A stretch of DNA of 64,000 nt. Origin: Novosphingobium beihaiense. Its GTDB lineage: Bacteria; Pseudomonadota; Alphaproteobacteria; Sphingomonadales; Sphingomonadaceae. This document shows, piece by piece, positions 16,998 through 24,270 of the stretch. The notes under the pieces were generated by a model, which was given only the letters and a program-made list of their open reading frames with translations, was not told where the DNA came from and searched no databases. Within the stretch, counting starts at the first letter, position 1, and each line of letters opens with the position of its first letter. The stretch is from contig NZ_JALHLG010000003.1 of the NCBI RefSeq assembly GCF_022832375.1, positions 434,001-498,000 of the forward strand, written 5' to 3'. Both the position numbers and the translations under genes were made by a program.

Positions 16998-17545
16998 ATC
17001 TGGCTCCATGCCGCCGGTGTCCGGTTACGCGGCACGCGCAGCGCGGCCATTTCACCGAAAATCTGAATGATAAGATAAAGCAGAACGCCTGCCGCCGCGC
17101 AGTTGGCCAGCGCGAAACCGGTGATCGGCGCCAGCGGCAGCATGACCGGGACCAGCAGCACGCACAGCGTCAGGTTCTGAAGCACCATGCCGTTCGAAAT
17201 CCCCCGGCGGCTGGAAAGACCGCAGCCGCAATCGATAAAATCGCGGTGGCGCGCGATGTTCACGCGCATGGCAAAGGCAAACAGCAGCAGCAAGGCGATC
17301 GCGCCGGGCGCCGCCAGCCGGGGCCAGCCGATCAGACCGCCTGCCAGCACCAGTTCGGCCAGCACCAGCGCCAGCGAAGCAGGCATGACCGCCCGCCCCG
17401 GCAGCAGCCGGTAATTGGCAAGGACAGTCCGGAAATTCTCCAGATCGCGAAGTTTGCCCATCGCCCCGGCCAGAAACAGCATCGCCACCAGCACCCGTGC
17501 CGTTGCCCCGGCCACGGCAAGAGCGACCGCCATGACCGCCGTCAT
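16994..17545 (-). CDS. mauE: methylamine utilization protein MauE/AauE
   Basis: A 183-residue integral membrane protein with four hydrophobic segments and the MauE signature FIDCGCGLSSR, a Cys pair facing the periplasm that works with MauD in folding the disulfide-rich light chain. The N-terminal VLVAMLFLAGAMGKLRDLENF is typical of the MauE/DoxX-related fold. Its start overlaps the heavy-chain stop and its stop overlaps the mauD start, each as a 4-base ATGA overlap, so these three genes are translated in a coupled way. Confidence 0.92.
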   Translation of the reverse strand: MTAVMAVALAVAGATARVLVAMLFLAGAMGKLRDLENFRTVLANYRLLPGRAVMPASLALVLAELVLAGGLIGWPRLAAPGAIALLLLFAFAMRVNIARHRDFIDCGCGLSSRRGISNGMVLQNLTLCVLLVPVMLPLAPITGFALANCAAAGVLLYLIIQIFGEMAALRVPRNRTPAAWSQI

Positions 17546-18702
17546 GGCGCCACCACGAAATGGCTGGGGCCCATGCTCGCGGCACTGGCTTTTTCGCTAA
17601 GCGTTGCCGCGTCCCAGATATGGATGGCCCCGCCAGGCTCCGCCAGAAACAGCAAAGGTTCCTTATCCTGGGAAACGGCCACGCTCATCGCCGGCTTGTC
17701 CAGCGCGGCGCGGCGCAGCACCTTGTGCGTTGCCACGTCCACTTCCCAAAGCTCTTCACCCGCTTCCTTGTAGGACCAGAATTCGCCCTTGTGCATCAGC
17801 ACGTAAAGCCGCCCCGTCGCCGCATCGTAAGCGACCGGCTGCTGCCCGCCGGGAAGCCAGTTGACCACCAGCGGCTTCGTTTCCGCGCGCGGCATGTGCG
17901 CGCCTTCCTGCAGCGACCAGGGCTGGGCGATCTGCGCGCCGCTGCCGGAGCCCGCCGTCACTTCGTAAACGCGCCCCGAATAGCTCAGGAGATAGCCCTT
18001 GCCCGATTTGGCATCGAAAACGCTGTTGTCATAAACGGGGTCTTCCCCCGCATCGAAGAAGGGGGCCGTCTGTGTAACCTCGGCCTTGCCCCCGGCATGG
18101 GAAATCACTGCAAGCGATCCGTCTCCGCACACCGAGACCACACCCGTATTGCCCGCCGCGAAGGCCAGCGCACAACCGGGAATTTCCACCGGCGGCAGGA
18201 CTTTGCGCTTTTCCAGATCGACGACGATGACGCTGGAGGCGGGAGCCATGTCATAGACATAGGCATAGCGCCCATCGGCCGAAATGCTGAACGTGTTCAG
18301 CCGGTCCCCCGCCAGCAGCCTGCCCGGCAGGGGAATTTCATGATCCAGCTTCAGCGTCCTGCCGTCATAGACGGTAATCATGTCCTGCCGCGTGCCGCGA
18401 TTGCCCTTCGACCAGATCGTTTCGGCAACGTAGATGTGCTTCTTGTCCGGCGAAAAGGCGATGTTGGAAAGCTGGGCGATATGCACGCCGCCCAGTTGCT
18501 TGCCGGTATCACCATCGATCAGCTGCGCCAGATTTCTGAAACTGAAGTAGGCAAACATCCAGTGCGCCCCGGCAGGCGGCAGCACGGCCACGTCGCTTTC
18601 CTCCACTTCCGGCACAGGCGCCGGCGAAGCGCTGCCTCCGGCCCACGCCGGAGCCGCCGAAAACAGCGACAAAACGATGGCCAGACACTTGGCTTTCTTC
18701 AT
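17542..18702 (-). CDS. aauB/mauB: TTQ amine dehydrogenase heavy chain
   Basis: Large subunit (386 aa) of a TTQ amine dehydrogenase: a Sec signal (KKAKCLAIVLSLFSAAPAWA) followed by a seven-bladed beta-propeller of NHL/YVTN-like repeats (for example IAFSPDKKHIYVAE, FSISADGRYAYVYD, AYDAATGRLYVLMH). Segments CGDGSL, GYLLSYSGRVYEV, QPWSL and NWLPGGQQPV recall the Alcaligenes aromatic amine dehydrogenase chain more than the Paracoccus methylamine enzyme, by memory comparison only. Phenylethylamine, tyramine or dopamine are then likelier substrates than methylamine. ATG 18702 gives a normal leader. An in-frame ATG at 18855 overlaps the upstream stop as ATGA and would give a 51-residue longer leader, so the start is not settled. 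Confidence 0.9.
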   Translation of the reverse strand: MKKAKCLAIVLSLFSAAPAWAGGSASPAPVPEVEESDVAVLPPAGAHWMFAYFSFRNLAQLIDGDTGKQLGGVHIAQLSNIAFSPDKKHIYVAETIWSKGNRGTRQDMITVYDGRTLKLDHEIPLPGRLLAGDRLNTFSISADGRYAYVYDMAPASSVIVVDLEKRKVLPPVEIPGCALAFAAGNTGVVSVCGDGSLAVISHAGGKAEVTQTAPFFDAGEDPVYDNSVFDAKSGKGYLLSYSGRVYEVTAGSGSGAQIAQPWSLQEGAHMPRAETKPLVVNWLPGGQQPVAYDAATGRLYVLMHKGEFWSYKEAGEELWEVDVATHKVLRRAALDKPAMSVAVSQDKEPLLFLAEPGGAIHIWDAATLSEKASAASMGPSHFVVAP

Positions 18703-18720
18703 CGGCACACCCGCCCCTTG

Positions 18721-18747
18721 TTCCCGAAGTTCTCGAAGTTCCCGAAC
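18721..18747. repeat. three 9-bp tandem repeats before the heavy-chain gene
   Basis: TTCCCGAAG, TTCTCGAAG and TTCCCGAAC follow one another exactly, 19 bases upstream of the preferred heavy-chain start. They may be a regulatory repeat. If the longer start at 18855 is used, they instead encode the ELREL-like leader. Both readings are open. Confidence 0.5.
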
Positions 18748-18851
18748 CGCTGCGACAGTCATATCATGATCCATTCCCGGCCATCTTGCACCGGCGATCG
18801 GCCCGGACAAAGGTGTTGGGACTCCAACCTGCGGTGCCGATAGAACACCAG

Positions 18852-20588
18852 TCATGCCCCTGCATCCGGCCGGCCCTGCTCCGGCTGGCGCCGGTAAACG
18901 GTCTTGCCGCCCACGATCGTGATATCGACGCGGGTATCGAGTATCTCCTCTTCCGGAACCGTCAGCAGGTTGTGATCGAGCACGATCATATCGGCCAGCT
19001 TGCCCGGCGTAAGGCTCCCCTTCTTCTTTTCGTCCCAGGTGAGCCAGGCCGCATCCTGCGTATAGGCCCGCAGCGCCGCTATCCGCGAAACCGCCTCGTC
19101 CGCGCCATAGACCGTCCCGCTCTGCCCCTTGCGCGTGACCGCCACATAGAAACCGTAGAGCGGCCCGATCGGCAGGTTATCCGAACCGAAAGCGAGATGG
19201 ACGCCCCAGCGCAGCGGCGTTCCCACCGGATTGATGTGCTGCAGCCGCTCGCCTTCCAACGTCTCGTTGTAGCGCCCTTCCAGGTTGTACAGGAAGTTCG
19301 GCTGCACCGCCGCCCAGATCCCGTGGCTGGCCATCAGCGAAAGCGTTTCGGGCGGCGGCAGCATCGTCAGGTGCGCGGTAAACCAGCGGGCATCCTTCTG
19401 CGGCTTTTCGGCCAGCGCCTGCGCATAGATGCCAACAAGCCGCTGGATCGCCGCATCGCCGATGGCATGAATGCCCAATTGCCAGCCCAGATCGCGCGCG
19501 GTGCGCACCATCGCACGCAACTCATCGGGCGGAGTGGCCGCCCGCCCGCGAAAGCCCGGCATGCCCTTGTAGTCTTGCAGCGTCCAGGCCGTCGGCCCTG
19601 TAAAACCGCCGTCCGCGAACAGGCCTTCACCAATCGGCCCCAGCTTGAGCCGGTCATCGCCGTAGCCGGTGTGATAGGGGAAAGCCTTCAGCCGTTCCGC
19701 CCCGGGGTAGAAGATGTAAAGCGTGGCCCGCGGCAGGCTTTCGCCCTGTTCGGCGTAGATTTCGCGAAACTGCCGGAACGTGGGCGCCGTGGACGGCCCC
19801 TTGCCCCCGGCGATGCCGCCCTTTCCAACCGGCTCGTCATCGATCGTGGTCAGGGCCTCCATCAGGCTGGTGATGCCCAGCGGCAGCAGGGCCTTGAGCC
19901 GCGCGACGAAGCTGGGCTTCATCTCTCCGGCGGCGGGGGGCGGAACCAGCTTGCTGTAGAGGTCCGTGCGTTCGCGGATGATACCGTTGGGCTCGCCATT
20001 GGCGAAATGCTCGATCACGCCGTGGTCCGGATTGGGCGTGGTCCGGCCGATCCCGGCCAGCCGCATGGCCATGCTGTTGCCGGCAATGCTGTGCGAGCCG
20101 GCCCGCGTCAGGGCCACGGGATTGTCCGGCGCCGCTTCGTCGAGATCGGTGCTGACGATATTGCGCTTTTCGGCAAGCTGCGCCTCGTCCCAGCCGTAGC
20201 CGGTAATCCACTCCCCCTTGCCCAGTTCGCGGGCCTTGTCCCGCACCAGCTGCTGGATACCGGCAATCGAATGGGCCTTGGAAAGATCGACCGCACGGCG
20301 CGGCTGGCCGATGATGTGCACGTGCGTGTCGATAAAGCCGGGCATCAGCATCCGGCCCTTGAGGTCGATCGTTTCCGCCGCGTCATACTGGCTGGCGATG
20401 CCGTCTCCGCCGACCGCCACGATCTTGCCATCGCGCACCGCGACCGCGCTGGCACTGGGGCGGTCCGGATCCATCGTCACCACTTGCCCGCCGTAGAGCA
20501 CCATATCCGCCTTCGCCGCCGCATGGGCTGCGGGCGCGTGCGATAAGACCAGCAGGGCAGCCGCAATCATGGGCTTGCGAAACAACAT
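18852..20588 (-). CDS. secreted YtcJ-like metal-dependent amidohydrolase
   Basis: A 578-residue amidohydrolase of the YtcJ/NfdA group (TIM barrel with metal-binding His residues). It has an N-terminal signal (PMIAAALLVLSHAPAAHAA), the metal motif GFIDTHVHI, GIHAIGDAAI, and the C-terminal GSLTPGKLADMIVLD typical of the composite beta-sandwich. The ATG at 20588 has GGGAGG five bases upstream. It lies between the permease and the heavy-chain gene in one transcriptional direction, so it may release an amine or amino acid from an amide or formamide for the dehydrogenase. Substrate not determinable. Confidence 0.88.
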   Translation of the reverse strand: MLFRKPMIAAALLVLSHAPAAHAAAKADMVLYGGQVVTMDPDRPSASAVAVRDGKIVAVGGDGIASQYDAAETIDLKGRMLMPGFIDTHVHIIGQPRRAVDLSKAHSIAGIQQLVRDKARELGKGEWITGYGWDEAQLAEKRNIVSTDLDEAAPDNPVALTRAGSHSIAGNSMAMRLAGIGRTTPNPDHGVIEHFANGEPNGIIRERTDLYSKLVPPPAAGEMKPSFVARLKALLPLGITSLMEALTTIDDEPVGKGGIAGGKGPSTAPTFRQFREIYAEQGESLPRATLYIFYPGAERLKAFPYHTGYGDDRLKLGPIGEGLFADGGFTGPTAWTLQDYKGMPGFRGRAATPPDELRAMVRTARDLGWQLGIHAIGDAAIQRLVGIYAQALAEKPQKDARWFTAHLTMLPPPETLSLMASHGIWAAVQPNFLYNLEGRYNETLEGERLQHINPVGTPLRWGVHLAFGSDNLPIGPLYGFYVAVTRKGQSGTVYGADEAVSRIAALRAYTQDAAWLTWDEKKKGSLTPGKLADMIVLDHNLLTVPEEEILDTRVDITIVGGKTVYRRQPEQGRPDAGA

Positions 20589-20602
20589 AGCAGCCTCCCG
20601 TA

Positions 20603-22000
20603 TCATTCCGCCGCCGCCAGCACTGCGCCCGGCTTACCCGGCCTGTAAAAGGACAGCGCGAACGTAACCGCCAGCAACACAAGGCTGCTCACCAGTTCCG
20701 CGCGCGAAGATGCCTTGAAACCCATCGCCACGAGCACGACTACAATGCCAAGGGCACTGGCGATGCTGCCGTAGGGGTGAAACCACATGCGGATCACGAG
20801 CTGGTCCGGATCGTCCCGCTCGGTCTGGGCCCGCATCCGAAGCTGGGCGAGACAGACGAGCAGATAGATGAACAGCATCAGCGCGCCCGAGGCATTGACC
20901 AGAAAGCTGAACACCACCTGCGGCGAAATCACCGATGCGGCCAGCGCCAGATAGGCGAACAGGCTGCCGGTCAGAGTGGCACGAACCGGCACATGCCTGT
21001 GGTTGAGCGTCACCAGCGCCTTGGGCGCATTGCCCTTTTCCGACAGGACGAACAGTACGCGCGAGGTCACATACATACCCGAATTGAGGCAGGACAGAAC
21101 GGCGACCAGGATCACGGCGTTCATGATGTCGCCAGCGTGCGGAATATTCATCGAATCCAGCGCCGATGCGAAGGGCGAATGCCCCTCAACCACGCTGGTC
21201 CAGGGGATCACGGCAACGATCAGCGCGATCGAAAGCAGATAGAACAGCAGGATGCGCAAAGCCACGGAGCCAGTGATGCGCGCAATCGTGCGCGCGGGCT
21301 CATGCGATTCTGCGGCGGCGATCGTTGCGATTTCGGCGCCGGTCAGTGCGAAGATCACCGTTGTCACCCCGGCCAGCACCGCGCCCCAGCCATTGGGTGC
21401 GAAACCATCGTGCCCCGTCAGGTTCGCAAAGGCCGGACTGGCAGGCGACGTGACGCCGAAAGCCCACAATCCCGCGATCACGATGAAGCCGACAATAGCC
21501 ACGACTTTGGCCAGCGAGAACCAGAACTCGAACTCGCCATAGGAGCGCGCAGAGAGCAGATTAACGCCTGTCATCAGCGCCAGAAGCACCATGCCGATCA
21601 GCCAGACCGGCGCGGCGATCCACGAGGCCAGAATGACCGCGCCCGCAATCGCCTCGATCGCCACGACAACGACCCAGAAATACCAGTAAAGCCACCCGCA
21701 GACGAACCCGGCGCGCTCCCCCAGCCCCTCGCGCACGAGTTCGGTGAACGACCCCGCTCCCGGATGCAGGCTGGCCATTTCGCTCAGCATGCGCATTACC
21801 ATCAGGATCAACGCGCCTGCCAGGGCATAGCTGACGATGACGGCAGGCCCCACTTGCGCGATGGCCGTGCTGCTGCCCACGAACAGGCCCGCGCCGATGA
21901 TGCCGCCGATGGCGATCATCGACACATGGCGCGATTCCAGTGAATGGCTGAGCCGATGCTCCTCCGGGTGCCCTGCTTCCAGTTCGACGATCTGCGTCAC
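20603..22000 (-). CDS. APC-family amino acid/amine permease
   Basis: A 465-residue inner-membrane transporter with about 12 hydrophobic helices. The opening LSHSLESRHVSMIAIGGIIGAGLFVGSS is the conserved APC-superfamily first-helix signature (GabP/CycA/ProY group), and MLSEMASLHPGAGSFTE is the second-helix motif. It is first in a minus-strand run of permease, amidohydrolase, amine dehydrogenase and cytochromes, with 14 bases to the next gene. It may carry an aromatic amino acid or amine. A dyad GGTCAAATGACT lies 40 bases upstream of the start and recurs near the divergent TetR gene, suggesting control by it. Confidence 0.9.
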   Translation of the reverse strand: MTQIVELEAGHPEEHRLSHSLESRHVSMIAIGGIIGAGLFVGSSTAIAQVGPAVIVSYALAGALILMVMRMLSEMASLHPGAGSFTELVREGLGERAGFVCGWLYWYFWVVVVAIEAIAGAVILASWIAAPVWLIGMVLLALMTGVNLLSARSYGEFEFWFSLAKVVAIVGFIVIAGLWAFGVTSPASPAFANLTGHDGFAPNGWGAVLAGVTTVIFALTGAEIATIAAAESHEPARTIARITGSVALRILLFYLLSIALIVAVIPWTSVVEGHSPFASALDSMNIPHAGDIMNAVILVAVLSCLNSGMYVTSRVLFVLSEKGNAPKALVTLNHRHVPVRATLTGSLFAYLALAASVISPQVVFSFLVNASGALMLFIYLLVCLAQLRMRAQTERDDPDQLVIRMWFHPYGSIASALGIVVVLVAMGFKASSRAELVSSLVLLAVTFALSFYRPGKPGAVLAAAE

Positions 22001-22040
22001 GCCCCAGCGACTCCTGTTTTCGGCTGCCCGTCTTGATTCA

Positions 22041-22052
22041 GGTCAAATGACT
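22041..22052. promoter_or_regulatory. candidate TetR operator, copy 1
   Basis: GGTCAAATGACT, itself a near-perfect dyad (GTCA-AA-TGAC), 40 bases upstream of the permease start. The same 12-mer occurs inverted at 22283-22294 and extra flanking bases agree (GAT-N2-AGTCATTTGACC-N-GA on the minus strand here). Confidence 0.6.
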
Positions 22053-22117
22053 AAATCAGCACACCCATTCACAAAAGAGCCAAAGTCCCGTTCTGCCGGG
22101 TCAAATCCATCCTGCAT

Positions 22118-22134
22118 GGTGTCCTATAGACACC
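22118..22134. promoter_or_regulatory. dyad element in the divergent spacer
   Basis: GGTGTC-CTATA-GACACC, a 6-bp inverted repeat with a five-base AT-rich centre. It may be a second regulator site or part of a promoter; no factor is assigned. Confidence 0.3.
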
Positions 22135-22282
22135 GCGCTCTTATCTCTTTGCCGGAGTACCAACGAATTCCGCCTGCAGACGGGCTTTTCGAACACAGTT
22201 CCCGTGGCACTACAGCGCCCTCGGCAGGAGCTGCGCCAGACAGAAACACGAAGGGCGTTCTCGAAGCGATCCCACCAGATCA

Positions 22283-22294
22283 AGTCATTTGACC
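22283..22294. promoter_or_regulatory. candidate TetR operator, copy 2
   Basis: AGTCATTTGACC, the exact inverse of the element at 22041-22052, about 160 bases upstream of the TetR start. Two identical dyads bracketing a divergent spacer fit a repressor that controls both directions. Confidence 0.55.
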
Positions 22295-22450
22295 AGATAT
22301 ATGCCGTTTGATACCGGGAAGCGATGATCCCTGTCGATCGTTGTGGGAAAGCACGCCGGGACAACACGGCCGTGGCCACACCTTTCGCTTCCTGCCAGGC
22401 GGACCTATTCTTCAGCATGATCGAAACCGGCCCATGTCAGAAAGAACGCG

Positions 22451-23053
22451 ATGCGCAGCGCCAACAGTGAGAACAAGCGCAGGACTATCATCGAAGCGGC
22501 CATTTCGGTTGTCGCGCGCGAAGGCGTCCATGGGACCACCACGCGCAAAATCGCAGCCGCCGCGCATATCAATCTGGCGACCTTGCACTATCACTTCAAA
22601 AACAAGGACGCGGTGCTGCTGAACATGCTCAGCCACATCGTCGAAACGGCACGCAACAGCCTGATGATCGCGCTGGATGCGCAAGAGACGCTGGAACAGC
22701 GCATCGCCAGCATGCTGAACATGATCTGGTCCGAAGTCCGCAGAAATCCGGACGAGCAGATCACGCTGTACAACCTGACGCTCTACGCCCTCTCCGCGAA
22801 AGGGCAGGACTGGCTCGCGAAGCGCAAGTACGAAAACTACCTGCAGCTCTATCGCGATGGCCTCGCCAATGCCGCCGATGTCGCGAACGGCTCCAACAAG
22901 GCCGATATCGACGCGCTGGCCAACTTCATGTTCACATCCAACGTCGGGATCATCCTGCAATGGCTGGCAACGCAGGACGCCGAACGTGCCGGTTCCCAGG
23001 TCGCAACGACGATTGCCCTGACACAGGCCATGGCCCGCCAGGCATCTGGCTAA
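22451..23053 (+). CDS. TetR-family transcriptional regulator
   Basis: A 200-residue TetR regulator. The DNA-binding domain is RRTIIEAAISVVAREGVHGTTTRKIAAAAHINLATLHYHFKNKDAVL written in its usual order: helix 1, then the helix-turn-helix (around residues 30-50) with the LHYHFKNK recognition end. The C-terminal part is helical and ligand-binding. It is divergent from the permease-amine dehydrogenase operon and convergent with a Rieske oxygenase gene. The duplicated GTCA-N2-TGAC dyads upstream make the permease operon and itself the likely targets; the Rieske gene is a further possibility. Confidence 0.9.
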   Translation: MRSANSENKRRTIIEAAISVVAREGVHGTTTRKIAAAAHINLATLHYHFKNKDAVLLNMLSHIVETARNSLMIALDAQETLEQRIASMLNMIWSEVRRNPDEQITLYNLTLYALSAKGQDWLAKRKYENYLQLYRDGLANAADVANGSNKADIDALANFMFTSNVGIILQWLATQDAERAGSQVATTIALTQAMARQASG

Positions 23054-23063
23054 GCGCGGCATA

Positions 23064-23099
23064 TCGAACCGTGCACCGCAACGGCAGCGCACGGTTCGA
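23064..23099. terminator. bidirectional hairpin between tetR and Rieske genes
   Basis: Perfect 11-bp inverted repeat, TCGAACCGTGC (23064-23074) and GCACGGTTCGA (23089-23099), with a 14-base loop between two convergent genes. It lacks long T-runs but is well placed to end both transcripts. Confidence 0.6.
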
Positions 23100-23110
23100 A
23101 CGGCAGCCGA

Positions 23111-24220
23111 CTATTCTGCGGCGACCGCTTCGCGCGCTTCGGGCTCGGCGGCCTGCTCACGCTCGGCCAGACGCGCGAACAGGCGCAGAACGCGGATACC
23201 GCCCTCGTCGGTCTTGATGATCTTCTCCCGGAAACCGGGGCGGCGATCGCGGGCGACCAGCTCCTCGATATCTTCCAGCGCCACCTTATCCTCGGTAAAG
23301 GCGCCGTCGCCCACCACCTGAATCTGGGCGGACAGTTCCGCGTCATCGATCGCATTGTTGCGCGCCATCGCCCAGAGATAATGGGTCGATGTGCGCGTTT
23401 CGGGCGTCATGATGTGGATGATATGCTGAACGTCGCGCTTGGGCGGATCGGAGGAATCAACCGTCACCTGCATACCCTGATGCATGCCCGGCATCTGCAC
23501 CAGATGATGCGCCTCGCGGTTGAACGGCCCCTTCATACCCGCGGCTTCGACGATGGCAGGCGGCATATCCACATCGTCATGGGTTTCGCTCTGGCGGATG
23601 ACATCGCCCTCCTCCTCGATTTTCGCAGGGGCGGCGGCATGTTCGGGGCGGGCGATATTCCACTTGCCGTGCAGGAACGGAAAGTGGGTAAGGTCCATCA
23701 GGTTTTCGTGAAGTCCCAGATAGTTGGCCTTCATGTACATCTGGCCCTTTACATAAGCCCATTCGGGCGAGGTGCACCATTCCTGACGGACCAGCCGCGA
23801 ATAATCGGGCTTGGCCGGATCGCCCATCCAGATCCACAGCAACGGACCGTCCTCTTCCAGCGGATAAGTATCGAGCCGGATCGCGCGCGGCGCCGCATTG
23901 AGTGCGGGCACATGCGCGCAGGAACCATCGGCGTTGAACTCCATACCGTGATAGCCGCACACCAGCCGGTCGCCCTTCACAGTGCCGGTATGGAGCGGAA
24001 ACGAGCGGTGCGGGCAGCGGTTCTGCGCCGCCACCGGAGTGCCATCTTCCTTGCGGTAGAACACGATATCTTCCTCTAGGATCGTGCGCCTCATGGGCTC
24101 GCGCGTGATCTCGTCCGAGAACGCCGCGACATACCAGTAATTGCGCAGCAGCGGGGTATCGCGATCCGCCACTCCTATCGACTTGCTGCCTATCTTCGGC
24201 GCATTGGCTGTTTGCTGCAT
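23111..24220 (-). CDS. VanA-like Rieske non-haem iron oxygenase
   Basis: A 369-residue oxygenase subunit. The Rieske [2Fe-2S] ligands are in CPHRSFPLH and CGYHGMEF, about 18 residues apart. The mononuclear iron site lies in the LHENLMDLTHFPFLH segment (two His, with an Asp later). This NLMDLTH pattern is that of VanA-type O-demethylases and dicamba-monooxygenase relatives, which need a separate reductase not seen here. ATG 24220 is preceded by AGGAG and AAGGATC. It follows the TonB receptor gene by 50 bases, so uptake and oxidation of the same aromatic compound are probably coupled. The substrate is unknown; an O-methyl aromatic or similar is likely. Confidence 0.9.
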   Translation of the reverse strand: MQQTANAPKIGSKSIGVADRDTPLLRNYWYVAAFSDEITREPMRRTILEEDIVFYRKEDGTPVAAQNRCPHRSFPLHTGTVKGDRLVCGYHGMEFNADGSCAHVPALNAAPRAIRLDTYPLEEDGPLLWIWMGDPAKPDYSRLVRQEWCTSPEWAYVKGQMYMKANYLGLHENLMDLTHFPFLHGKWNIARPEHAAAPAKIEEEGDVIRQSETHDDVDMPPAIVEAAGMKGPFNREAHHLVQMPGMHQGMQVTVDSSDPPKRDVQHIIHIMTPETRTSTHYLWAMARNNAIDDAELSAQIQVVGDGAFTEDKVALEDIEELVARDRRPGFREKIIKTDEGGIRVLRLFARLAEREQAAEPEAREAVAAE

Positions 24221-24270
24221 GATCCTTACTCCTCTCGACGCTGATTGGTTTTCTGCCGGTTTCGAGACGT

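Larger units (their letters stand above)
22001..22450. other. 450-bp divergent regulatory region
   Basis: Gene-free spacer between the permease (minus) and a TetR gene (plus). It is AT-richer than the coding sequence around it and carries two copies of one palindrome plus a separate dyad, listed individually. No convincing small gene or RNA is visible. Confidence 0.6.

Noticed and set aside
17542..18855. Calling this a methylamine utilization (mau) operon outright
   Set aside because: No amicyanin, mauF or mauG gene is present and heavy-chain segments recall aromatic amine dehydrogenase; both symbols were kept as alternatives.
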